From an uncultured Anaerolineales bacterium (lineage in GTDB: Bacteria; Chloroflexota; Anaerolineae; Anaerolineales; UBA6663), in NCBI GenBank assembly GCA_937952305.1, contig CALFZO010000020.1, positions 1 through 27,685 of the forward strand: a stretch of 27,685 nucleotides of DNA, read 5' to 3'. Shown here in pieces: positions 9,010 through 15,818 of the stretch. A program made the translations under genes and the position numbers. The notes below the pieces were generated by a model that was not told the origin of the DNA, searched no databases, and saw only the letters and a program-made list of their open reading frames with translations. The stretch's first letter is position 1. Each line of letters begins with the position of its first letter.

Positions 9010-9049
9010 GCGAGCGCCTGGCGCAACCGTGATCACGCCAGGCGCTCGC
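9010..9049 (+). terminator. Perfect hairpin after the hydrolase operon
   Basis: A 14-bp perfect inverted repeat (9010-9023 and 9036-9049) with a 12-base loop, 12 bases after the stop codon at 8997. No T-tract follows. It resembles the hairpin at 863-900 and probably ends or stabilises the upstream mRNA. Confidence 0.6.
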
Positions 9050-9099
9050 CCGTCTCAACGCCGCCCCCTGCCCGCCACATTCCTGCGCTCGCTGCGACC

Positions 9100-10266
9100 A
9101 TGAACCGTTCGGTCTGGCTTGGCTGGCTGGCCGTCTGTCTGCTGGCCGCCTGCGTCTCTCCGGCGCCCGCGCCCACGGCCGTGACGCCGTCCACGCCGAC
9201 GCCGGCCGCTCGCCCCTATCCCCTGCCGCCCTCGCTGGCTTCGCCCGAGTACGGCCTGCACGTCTTCCTGTGGTGGCACGCCGACAACAAGACCGGCTCC
9301 AACGATGCGGGCCTGGTCCAGAGCCTGGGCTTTGGCTGGGTCAAGCAGAAATTCCCGTGGCGCGAGATCGAACTACGGCGCGGCAGCTATGACTGGAGCC
9401 GGGCGGACCGGGTGGTGACGCTGGTGGAGTCCTTCGACCTGAAGATGCTGGCCCGGCTAGACGTCCCGCCGCAGTGGACCCAGGCCGATCCGTCAGCCGC
9501 GCTCGTCAACGGGCCGCCACTGGATCGGCAGGATTTTTCCAACTACTGCGGTGCCATCGCCGCGCGCTACCGCGGCCGCATCGCCGCCTACGAAGTCTGG
9601 AACGAGCCCAACCTGGCGCGCGAGTGGGGCGGCCAGCCCCCGGACCCCGTCGGTTACGTGGAGTTGCTCAAAGGCTGTTACCTGGCCATCAAGGCCGCCG
9701 ACCCGGCCGCGCTGGTTGTCTCGGCCGGCCTGGCCCCCACCGAAGACCCGCGGCTGGAAATCGCCATGCCGGATCTCGCGTACTTCCAGGGTCTGTACGA
9801 CGCCGGCGGCGCGCCCTACTTTGATGTGCTCGGCGTGCATGCGCCCGGTTACGGCAACCCGCCCGAGCGCTCACCCGAAGAGACGTTGGCTGATCCGTTC
9901 TGGCAGGGCCGCGTTTGGACCTTTCGGCATGTCGAGGATGTGCGCGCCTTGATGGTGCGGAATGGCGACGGTGACAAGCAGATCGCCATTACCGAGATGG
10001 GCTGGACGACGGATCAGGTCAACCCCGATTACTCTTGGTATGCGGTCACCCCGGAACAACAGGCTGACTATTTGGTACGCGCCTACCAGTATGCCCAGGC
10101 CCACTGGGCGCCCTGGATCGGCATGATGTTTACCATTTACATCGCCGACCCCGACTGGACAACGGCCAACGAGCAATACTGGTGGGCCATCACGCGCCCA
10201 GTGCCGCCCGGCGATCCGCCAGAAGTCCTGCCGGCCTATGCCGCCCTCAAGGCTATGGATAAATAA
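9100..10266 (+). CDS. Glycoside-hydrolase-like lipoprotein (clan GH-A type)
   Basis: 388 residues. The N-terminus MNRSVWLGWLAVCLLAAC is a short lipoprotein signal with lipobox LLAAC, followed by a Pro/Ala/Thr linker and a single TIM-barrel domain. It shows GWVKQKFPWREIE, AYEVWNEPNLAREW (acid/base candidate E169) and IAITEMGWTTD (nucleophile candidate E299). The domain layout matches the two GH-like proteins upstream, and the three appear to be diverged tandem duplicates. No strong ribosome-binding site is visible before the ATG. The hairpin at 9010-9049 separates it from the preceding operon, so it may have its own promoter in the short gap or be expressed by read-through. The substrate is unknown. 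Confidence 0.87.
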   Translation: MNRSVWLGWLAVCLLAACVSPAPAPTAVTPSTPTPAARPYPLPPSLASPEYGLHVFLWWHADNKTGSNDAGLVQSLGFGWVKQKFPWREIELRRGSYDWSRADRVVTLVESFDLKMLARLDVPPQWTQADPSAALVNGPPLDRQDFSNYCGAIAARYRGRIAAYEVWNEPNLAREWGGQPPDPVGYVELLKGCYLAIKAADPAALVVSAGLAPTEDPRLEIAMPDLAYFQGLYDAGGAPYFDVLGVHAPGYGNPPERSPEETLADPFWQGRVWTFRHVEDVRALMVRNGDGDKQIAITEMGWTTDQVNPDYSWYAVTPEQQADYLVRAYQYAQAHWAPWIGMMFTIYIADPDWTTANEQYWWAITRPVPPGDPPEVLPAYAALKAMDK

Positions 10267-10278
10267 GTTGGCGCCTCC

Positions 10279-10290
10279 CAACGATCGTTG
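10279..10290. other. 12-bp perfect palindrome upstream of the riboswitch
   Basis: CAACGATCGTTG is a perfect palindrome 12 bases after a stop codon and about 50 bases upstream of the riboswitch. It may be an operator for the riboswitch transcript or a chance palindrome. No convincing -35/-10 pair could be fixed between it and the riboswitch; TAAGAT at 10325-10330 is the only -10-like hexamer. Confidence 0.3.
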
Positions 10291-10342
10291 ACTCGCGGCT
10301 GGCCTGGGGTTAGCATTGCATTTGTAAGATTAACAACGTCTC

Positions 10343-10427
10343 CGAAACGGCAAACCCGGCGAAAGCCGGGGACGCAAAGCCATGGGTCTACCGCCGCCTT
10401 AGCGGCCACGATCGCCAGGCTGCCGAA
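10343..10427 (+). ncRNA. Cyclic-di-GMP class I riboswitch (GEMM-I)
   Basis: The sequence carries the GEMM-I signature in order: CGGCAAACC, a CCGGC-GAAA-GCCGG hairpin with its GNRA loop at 10361-10364, then GGGGACGCAAAGCC (10368-10381) followed by GGGTCT, a second helix (CCGC/GCGG around 10391-10404) and closing TGCCGA. The outer helix forms between CGGCA (10348-10352) and TGCCG (10421-10425). The G at 10350 aligns with the ligand-contacting guanine (G20 of the Vc2 aptamer), which favours c-di-GMP over the cGAMP-preferring variants that have A there. A strong terminator follows 22 bases later and the secreted protease gene after that, so the switch probably acts on transcription of the protease. 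Confidence 0.93.
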
Positions 10428-10448
10428 GAGTACCAGACACGACTCCTC

Positions 10449-10489
10449 AAGAAGGAAGGGCCTGGCACTCCAGGCCCTTCCTTCTTTGT
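10449..10489 (+). terminator. Intrinsic terminator, expression platform of the riboswitch
   Basis: A 17-bp perfect inverted repeat (10449-10465 and 10470-10486) with a four-base loop; the 3' arm ends in a T-rich stretch (CTTCTTTGT). It lies between the riboswitch and the protease start, the classic position for a regulated terminator. I could not find a clear antiterminator that pairs with the aptamer, so the direction of control (on or off) is not settled. Confidence 0.85.
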
Positions 10490-10531
10490 CGTGAGTGGGA
10501 GGGCGGAGGCGCGTAACAACGGGAGGTCGGT

Positions 10532-12223
10532 ATGCAAACGAGCAGTTGGCTCCTCCGGTTTGATCGCGCACTTTCGTATTTCGCCATAGTGGCGCTCCTG
10601 GCCGCCAGCCTCGGCCGGCCCGGAGCGGCAAGTGCCGCTGCTGATCCGGCGCGCAGCTACATCGTCCAGGGCGCGGACCTGGCGCTGGTGATCCGCGCCG
10701 TGCAGCGCCTGGGCGGCAGCGTCACCACAGAACTGCCGCTAATCCGGGGTGTCGCTGCGCTGCTGCCGCCGCTCGCGGCTCTCGCGCTTACCAGCGAGCC
10801 TGGTATCGACCTCATCACGCCGAACGGCACCGTCACGGTTGATGGTGACCGGTCGCCGGGCGAGCGAACCAAGCCAAACTGGGAACAATGGCGCGGCAAG
10901 ATACCGCCCACCGATTATCCCGATATCATTGGCGCCGACGTCGTCTGGTCACAGGGCGTAACCGGCCAAGGGATCACGGTCGCCGTCGTTGACACGGGGT
11001 TGGATCGCCATGAGGGTCTCGTGCGCGGCCTCAACAACCAGCGCAACCGCATTCTCGGCTGGGTCGACTTCGTCGATGGGCGCCGGTTGCCGCACGACCC
11101 CAACGGCCATGGCTCCCACATTGCCGGCGTCATCGCCAACAGCCAGATCGGCCCAGACGGTGAATGGAACGGCGTGGCGCCGGGCGTCAACTTGGTCGGT
11201 GTGCGCGTCATGGACGCCGATGGCAGCGGCTCCTATGAGCACGTCATCCAGGGCATCCAGTGGGTTATTACTCAGAGAGAACGGCTGAACATCCGCGTCA
11301 TGAACCTGTCGCTCTCCGCGCCGGTTCAGTCGCCCTACTTTGCGGACCCGCTCAACCAGGCGGTGATGGCGGCGTGGGCCGCCGGCATCGTAGTAGTGAC
11401 GTCCGCCGGCAACTCCGGGCCGCAGGCACTCACGGTGGGCGTACCCGGCAACAACCCCTATGCCATCACGGTGGGGGCGTTCACGGACGCGTACACACCG
11501 CCGGCTTGGCGCGATGACTACATCCCAGACTGGTCATCGTCTGGCCCCACGTACGACGCCTTCGTGAAACCGGATCTGGTAGCCCCCGGCGGACACATCG
11601 TGTCCACCATGAACCCGGACGCCTACTTTGCCAAGGCTTACGCCGAGAACCGTCTGGCCAAGAGCTACTTTGTGATGAGCGGCACGTCGCAGGCGGCGGC
11701 CAGTGTGTCCGGCGTGGTGGCTCTGATGCTGGCCGCCAATCCCAGCCTCTCGCCGGACCAGGTCAAGTATCGCCTGCATACGACGTCGCTCCCCCAGTTG
11801 GACCCGGCGTCGAGCACCGCCGGCTACAGCCTGTGGCGGCAAGGCGCCGGCCGCGTGCTGGCGCCGCAAGCAGTGTTCGCGCCGATTGATGGCACAGCCA
11901 ACTCTGGCCTGAATGTCACCGCCGACCTGGCCGGGGCCGAGCACTATCGCGGCACCACTTACTTCGACGCTGCCACAGGCATGTTCCGTCTGGTTGGCGA
12001 CACCGATGGGAGCTGGGCAGGCGGGGCCGGCGTCTGGGATGGCTTCGATCCAGGCCTGAGTGGCGGCATCTGGTCTGACGGTGGCATCTGGTCCGACGGT
12101 GGCATCTGGTCCGATGGCGGCATCTGGTCCGACGGCGGCATCTGGTCCGATGGCGGCATCTGGTCCGACGGCGCCGCACAGTACAGTTCGCGCATAAGCT
12201 TGAACTGGGTTCAGGATGAGTAA
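10532..12223 (+). CDS. Secreted subtilisin-like serine protease (S8) with GGIWSD repeats
   Basis: 563 residues; GGGAGG (10521-10526) lies 5 bases before the ATG. A Sec-type signal ends near ASA-AADPA (about residue 36). An inhibitor-I9-like propeptide (about 40-105) follows, then the S8 catalytic domain with all key residues: D154 (VAVVDTGLD), H193 (NGHGSHIAG), oxyanion N294 (SAGNSGP) and S386 (SGTSQAAA). The last 70 residues are not catalytic; six perfect GGIWSD units lie at about residues 511-546, then a short tail. Such Trp/Gly-rich tails occur on subtilases of Chloroflexota, but I know of no established role. The gene stands alone between a riboswitch-terminator and its own terminator, which implies that c-di-GMP controls an extracellular or surface protease. 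Confidence 0.95.
   Translation: MQTSSWLLRFDRALSYFAIVALLAASLGRPGAASAAADPARSYIVQGADLALVIRAVQRLGGSVTTELPLIRGVAALLPPLAALALTSEPGIDLITPNGTVTVDGDRSPGERTKPNWEQWRGKIPPTDYPDIIGADVVWSQGVTGQGITVAVVDTGLDRHEGLVRGLNNQRNRILGWVDFVDGRRLPHDPNGHGSHIAGVIANSQIGPDGEWNGVAPGVNLVGVRVMDADGSGSYEHVIQGIQWVITQRERLNIRVMNLSLSAPVQSPYFADPLNQAVMAAWAAGIVVVTSAGNSGPQALTVGVPGNNPYAITVGAFTDAYTPPAWRDDYIPDWSSSGPTYDAFVKPDLVAPGGHIVSTMNPDAYFAKAYAENRLAKSYFVMSGTSQAAASVSGVVALMLAANPSLSPDQVKYRLHTTSLPQLDPASSTAGYSLWRQGAGRVLAPQAVFAPIDGTANSGLNVTADLAGAEHYRGTTYFDAATGMFRLVGDTDGSWAGGAGVWDGFDPGLSGGIWSDGGIWSDGGIWSDGGIWSDGGIWSDGGIWSDGAAQYSSRISLNWVQDE
12062..12169 (+). repeat. Six 18-bp in-frame tandem repeats encoding GGIWSD
   Basis: Six units of 18 bases, each translating to GGIWSD. 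They differ only at synonymous third positions (TCT/TCC, GAC/GAT, GGT/GGC), so the peptide is identical while the DNA has drifted. That indicates selection on the peptide. Confidence 0.97.
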
Positions 12224-12274
12224 CGCCACCCATCCGACGTCTGACGGTTCGTTCAGGCAGCGGACAGGGTCAAT

Positions 12275-12312
12275 CAACAAGGCCCCGGGTAATGCCCGAG
12301 GCCTTGTTGTTT
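12275..12312 (+). terminator. Intrinsic terminator after the protease
   Basis: CAACAAGGCC (12275-12284) pairs with GGCCTTGTTG (12300-12309). A CGGG/CCCG extension continues inside after one mismatch, and TTT follows at 12310-12312. It ends the monocistronic protease transcript. Confidence 0.8.
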
Positions 12313-12561
12313 GCGCCAATGGTCCATAGCGCTCTGTTCCGCAAAGCAGAAGCTCTTTCCTGGATGGCTTATGCTGAGCGTCTCACCATCCCGACGCTGG
12401 GCACAGGTAAACGATCGAAGGAGCCGTGCCCGTGGCTTCGGCCTCTGTGCCCCCACTGCGTCAGGGCAGGCTGCGGCGCGATCCGGAAGGAGCCGCACCG
12501 GTGGCACAAGCGCAATGAGATTCCGCTACGTGCCGGCGGCGCGGCGCATACCGCCTCCCCG
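12313..12561. other. Intergenic stretch with a degenerate direct repeat
   Basis: No supported gene. Two related segments, at 12413-12435 and 12480-12505, share GATC-GAAGGAGCCG-CC-GTGGC with a spacing of 69 bases, a multiple of three. A reading frame that opens inside the upstream terminator runs through both (KEPCPW and KEPHRW), but it has no ribosome-binding site or recognised domain. The stretch lies between the protease terminator and the 3' end of a convergent operon. Confidence 0.4.
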
Positions 12562-13050
12562 CTAACTTGTCGAGTCTGCGGCTAGATGGTTTAACGCTCG
12601 GCTCTGTTCATAGTCGGTGATGACCTGTACCTTGCGCGCCGACGGCGACGCCGCATCGAAGACATAGCCGATCCACTCGTGCGCCAGACGGCTGGCCAGT
12701 TCCGGTCCAATCACCCGGGCCCCCATGGTTAAGACCTGACAGTCGTTCGACAGAATCGAGCGCTCCACCGAATACGAGTCGTGCGCGACGGTAGCGCGGA
12801 TGCCCGGCACTTTATTGGCCGCGATCGCCATGCCGATCCCGGTTCCACAGATGAGAATGGCCCGGTCGGCCTCGCCACGCGCCACCATCTCGGCCACCGC
12901 CAACCCGATGTGAGGATAGGCAACCTCATCGCCACAGTCACCGTAATCGCGCAGTTCGACCCGGCCGTCGGCTTTCAACCGGTCACGCAGCAGGTTCTTG
13001 AGCTGCGTCCCGGCCGAATCGGCTCCGAGCGCCAATACTAATTGCTTCAT
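12562..13050 (-). CDS. RpiB/LacAB-family sugar-phosphate isomerase, probably D-erythrulose-4-phosphate-isomerase-like
   Basis: 162 residues. The RpiB/LacAB fold is clear from ICGTGIGMAIAANKVPGIRA with catalytic Cys68 and from TMGARVIG. The start GADSAG replaces the GxDHxG of ribose-5-phosphate isomerase B (Ser12 for His), and RSILSNDCQ replaces the usual HNDAN. This GDSAG/SNN pattern is the one I recall for erythritol-pathway isomerases (EryI/DerI), which interconvert tetrulose and tetrose phosphates, so ordinary RpiB activity is doubtful. The ATG overlaps the TGA of the upstream dehydrogenase gene by 4 bases (ATGA), so translation is coupled. The convergent gene upstream on the map is the protease. 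Substrate identity is inference. Confidence 0.85.
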   Translation of the reverse strand: MKQLVLALGADSAGTQLKNLLRDRLKADGRVELRDYGDCGDEVAYPHIGLAVAEMVARGEADRAILICGTGIGMAIAANKVPGIRATVAHDSYSVERSILSNDCQVLTMGARVIGPELASRLAHEWIGYVFDAASPSARKVQVITDYEQSRALNHLAADSTS

Positions 13051-14501
13051 GCTACGCCTCTTTCTGTCTCGCCGTTGGCTCCCCCGTGAATTGCGGCGGC
13101 TTCAGCAGCGATGACACCTGGCCGCGCCGGGGCCGACCGCGGATCAAGGCCGGAGACCGGCCCCCAGAAACCGGCCGGCGCAAACAACGCCTGGACACAC
13201 TCCGCCAACAGCCCCGTCTCCGCCGCCAGATCCAGCACCGTGTACCGCCGCCGGATCTGCCGCGCACGGAAGTAAGTGTCTCGCAACGCCTCCCCGCTGA
13301 GCCCGATCTCGGCGGGCGTCGTGGGGCAGCCCGCCGCCGCCAGCATCTGGCGCAGCTGATCAGCCGGGAGCAGTTGTGCCCGCAAACGCTCCCGCAAGGC
13401 GGGCCAACCGGCGGCAACCTGCTCAAGACGCCTTTCCAACTGCGCCGCGTCGAGGTGCTTGGCCAAGCTCTCCGTCACGGCAGCGGCGCGTAAGCCGGGC
13501 ACCGGGTGAGCCTGTTGGACGGCCTGCTCGAGCTGCGTGCGCGTCGGCCAGGCAGCGAGGCGGGCGGCGCGGGGCTCTCCTACCTCAGCCAGCGGCAGCA
13601 GGTGTTCATACAAAGCCGCGCTGGCGATCGAGCCTAACCCGACCTTGAAACCGTGGGACAGCGGCGGGACACGGTCATGGCCCAGACCTTCCATCTCCCA
13701 CAGGTGACTGAAGAGGTGCTCGCTGCCTGAGGCCGGGCGGGACGATTGGGCCGCCTGCATGGCCAACCCCGCCAGGAGCAGGCCTTCGATCAGGCTGGCC
13801 ATGGCTTGCTCGTCACCGGCCCGCAGCTCAGCCGGACGGCCAATCCAGTCTCGCAAGGTCGTCTGCACCAGTTCCCAGGCCCGCGCATCCAGCGGTTCTA
13901 TCCCCAACGCGTCGGCGATCAGCCAGTCGGCGCCGGCGGTCACCTTGCCGAGAAGGTCGGCATAGCCCGCGGCCGTCATCGCGGCCGGCGCCTGCACCAG
14001 GAGCTGGGTATCCGCGACGACGGCCCGCGGCGCCGGACACACCATCGTCTGTTTGTAGCCCGCTCGCGTGATCGCGGCGCCAAAGGCCGTGTACCCGTCC
14101 ATGGAGGCCGCTGTCGCCACCACCAGGTACGGCCGTCCACACCGATGCGCCGCCAACTTGGTAATGTCATTGAGCGTGCCGGACCCGACCGCCACCGGGA
14201 TGGCCGCGTGAAGACGCAGGGCCGCTTCCAGGGCCAGCACGTGCTCGAAATCGGCATGCAGGCTGGGTTGGCCGGGGAAGAGGTAAGGCTCCTGGGTCCG
14301 GCGTCCGGCCGTCGACAGCCGCTGTTGAACTTCGCGGCCAGCAACGTCGTACGTGATCTCATCGGCGACCACCACCGCCGGCTGATCACCAAAGAGACGC
14401 CGGAAATCATCGGCCACAGCCAGGCGCGCATCGCGACCGATGGTTACGCTGGCCGTTTCTGTAGCTGCCTGGAGTGCCCGTTGAAGCTGTCCCGATCCCA
14501 T
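13047..14501 (-). CDS. AraM/EgsA-family (sn-glycerol-1-phosphate-dehydrogenase-like) dehydrogenase
   Basis: 484 residues, first gene of a two-gene operon; GAGG (complement of 14508-14511) lies 6 bases upstream of the ATG. It belongs to the metal-dependent NAD(P)-linked dehydroquinate-synthase-like superfamily: VGSGTLND (105-112) binds the nucleotide, TAASMDGYTAFGA follows, and likely metal ligands are D182 (GYADLLGK), H262 or H266 (SGSEHLFSH) and H283 (SHGFKVG). Known members reduce dihydroxyacetone phosphate to sn-glycerol-1-phosphate, or sit in arabinose operons (AraM). It is longer than the usual 390-400 residues, with an extra Pro/Ala-rich C-terminal tail after about residue 440. The neighbouring tetrulose-phosphate-type isomerase and SorC regulator suggest that it acts on a small ketose or polyol phosphate rather than in lipid synthesis. 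Confidence 0.88.
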   Translation of the reverse strand: MGSGQLQRALQAATETASVTIGRDARLAVADDFRRLFGDQPAVVVADEITYDVAGREVQQRLSTAGRRTQEPYLFPGQPSLHADFEHVLALEAALRLHAAIPVAVGSGTLNDITKLAAHRCGRPYLVVATAASMDGYTAFGAAITRAGYKQTMVCPAPRAVVADTQLLVQAPAAMTAAGYADLLGKVTAGADWLIADALGIEPLDARAWELVQTTLRDWIGRPAELRAGDEQAMASLIEGLLLAGLAMQAAQSSRPASGSEHLFSHLWEMEGLGHDRVPPLSHGFKVGLGSIASAALYEHLLPLAEVGEPRAARLAAWPTRTQLEQAVQQAHPVPGLRAAAVTESLAKHLDAAQLERRLEQVAAGWPALRERLRAQLLPADQLRQMLAAAGCPTTPAEIGLSGEALRDTYFRARQIRRRYTVLDLAAETGLLAECVQALFAPAGFWGPVSGLDPRSAPARPGVIAAEAAAIHGGANGETERGVA

Positions 14502-14523
14502 CTCTTACCTCGCAATAGATTTC

Positions 14524-14557
14524 TGAAAGTATTTTCACTAACTTGAATATATTTTCA
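14524..14557. promoter_or_regulatory. Tandem operator pair, probable SorC-regulator sites
   Basis: Two 14-bp imperfect palindromes, TGAAAGTATTTTCA (14524-14537) and TGAATATATTTTCA (14544-14557), start exactly 20 bases apart, about two helical turns. The upstream one on the transcript touches the -10 box of the araM-like promoter and the other covers the region just after the start point. They are AT-rich islands in a GC-rich window and lie between the operon and its divergent SorC-type regulator. Confidence 0.7.
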
Positions 14558-14584
14558 TTATAGACATCCGTTACACTTTGTCAA
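14557..14584 (-). promoter_or_regulatory. Consensus sigma-70 promoter of the dehydrogenase-isomerase operon
   Basis: On the minus strand a perfect TTGACA (complement of 14579-14584) and a perfect TATAAT (complement of 14557-14562) are separated by 16 bases. Transcription would start near 14550, inside the operator-like palindrome at 14544-14557. A consensus-strength promoter with overlapping operators fits repression. Confidence 0.85.
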
Positions 14585-14611
14585 TATCCGTGAGGAACAA
14601 CTTTCGGGGAT

Positions 14612-14640
14612 TTGCAACTCCTTGCAGACGGTCCTAGAAT
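14612..14640 (+). promoter_or_regulatory. Promoter of the SorC-family regulator
   Basis: TTGCAA (14612-14617), a 17-base spacer and TAGAAT (14635-14640) precede the regulator start at 14672. This rules out the longer in-frame TTG start at 14612, which is the -35 box itself. Confidence 0.6.
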
Positions 14641-14671
14641 ACCGGCAAGATCACGGTCCCGGAGGAGCGAG

Positions 14672-15643
14672 ATGGTAGGTGCCAACCGCGAGTCGACGCG
14701 GAATGATCTGGATCTGCTCGTGCAAGTGGCAGAAAGCTACTACCTCGAGAACAAGAACCAGGCCCAGATTGCGGCCGAATTTGGGTTATCCACGGCCACC
14801 ATTTCACGTCTGCTCAGCCGCGCCCGGGAAGAGGGCATCGTCCGCATTAACATCGTCCGGCCGCAGGCTCGGCATGGCAGCCTGGAGGCGGGGCTGCGTC
14901 AGAAGTACGGGCTGGCCGAGGCCATCGTGGCCGGTATGCCGGCCGGCATCACCGACGACGAGGCGGCGCGACGCATCCTGGGCCTGGTGGCCGCGCCGTA
15001 CATCGACGCCCTGATCCGGCCCGGCACCGTGGTCGGCATCGGACGCGGCCGAACCCTGGCGGCGTTGGCGGAAGGCCTGCAATCGCTGGCGACTCCGCGG
15101 CAGATCACGGTAGTTCAGATTCTGGGCGAGTACGGCGTCCAGAACTCGCCGATGCGCACCTCCGAGATCACGCGGCTGATGGCCGAGAGTTATTCCGGCA
15201 ACAGCTACTACCTGAACGTCCCGGCCCAGGTGGAGGACCGGACCATCGCCGAGGCCCTGCGCCGCGCGCCCGGCATCAGCGACGTGATCGCCGTGTTTGA
15301 TCGCCTGGACATGGCGCTGGTCGGAGTTGGCCCGTTGCGCGGGTCGCCGCTGGAGGCCAGCCAGCTGCTCAGCGCCCAGCACCTGGCGAACCTGGAGGCG
15401 GCCGGCGCTGTTGGCGAAATCTGCGGACACTACTTCGATTCGGCGGGCCGCTCGGTGGACGCCGCCTACTCCGGCTGCGCCATGGGCATCAGTTGGAATC
15501 AGCTGCAGCACTGCCCGCGCGTCGTGGCCGTGGCGGCCGGCAACGCCAAGATCGAGCCGCTGCGCGCGCTGGCCGCCGCCCGGTTGATCCACGTGTTGGC
15601 CACCGATGAACTGACCGCGCGCCAGATCCTGGAATTGCCGTAA
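14672..15643 (+). CDS. SorC/DeoR-family sugar-binding transcriptional regulator
   Basis: 323 residues from ATG 14672, with GGAGGAG (14661-14667) just upstream. The N-terminal winged helix-turn-helix reads NQAQIAAEFGLSTATISRLLSRAREEGIV (about residues 28-57, split here only for description). The C-terminal SorC effector domain shows VGIGRGRTL, a central LVGVGPL strand and VVAVAAGNAKIEPLRAL. Proteins of this family bind a phosphorylated sugar and repress, less often activate, an adjacent sugar-use operon. The divergent dehydrogenase-isomerase operon has two operator-like palindromes over its start, so local repression relieved by a sugar phosphate is the natural model. EryD of the Brucella erythritol operon belongs to this family, in keeping with the tetrulose-type isomerase next door. 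Confidence 0.92.
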   Translation: MVGANRESTRNDLDLLVQVAESYYLENKNQAQIAAEFGLSTATISRLLSRAREEGIVRINIVRPQARHGSLEAGLRQKYGLAEAIVAGMPAGITDDEAARRILGLVAAPYIDALIRPGTVVGIGRGRTLAALAEGLQSLATPRQITVVQILGEYGVQNSPMRTSEITRLMAESYSGNSYYLNVPAQVEDRTIAEALRRAPGISDVIAVFDRLDMALVGVGPLRGSPLEASQLLSAQHLANLEAAGAVGEICGHYFDSAGRSVDAAYSGCAMGISWNQLQHCPRVVAVAAGNAKIEPLRALAAARLIHVLATDELTARQILELP

Positions 15644-15649
15644 CGCCAA

Positions 15650-15665
15650 GCCGCCGCCCGGCGGC
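15650..15665 (+). terminator. Weak hairpin after the regulator
   Basis: GCCGCC (15650-15655) and GGCGGC (15660-15665) form a short GC stem directly after the regulator stop; no T-tract follows. Possibly a transcript end. Confidence 0.35.
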
Positions 15666-15818
15666 CGCTCTCCGCGCGCTGGTGCGCTTTCTCATCAACT
15701 CCCCATCCGGCCCAAGCCAAATCCTTATCAGGCGGCCCTAACCTTCCGGGGATCACGCGGCGGTGTTCGCCCTGAACGCTCCGCCTCTTCCCGGGTACTT
15801 GCGAAAGGTTGAGCCGCC

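Noticed and set aside
12292..12585. Short plus-strand frame with several Cys resembling a zinc ribbon
   Set aside because: It opens inside a terminator, runs into the convergent isomerase gene, has no ribosome-binding site and the Cys spacing fits no known ribbon.
14612..14671. Longer start for the SorC regulator at TTG 14612
   Set aside because: The TTG is part of the -35 box, and ATG 14672 has GGAGGAG directly upstream.
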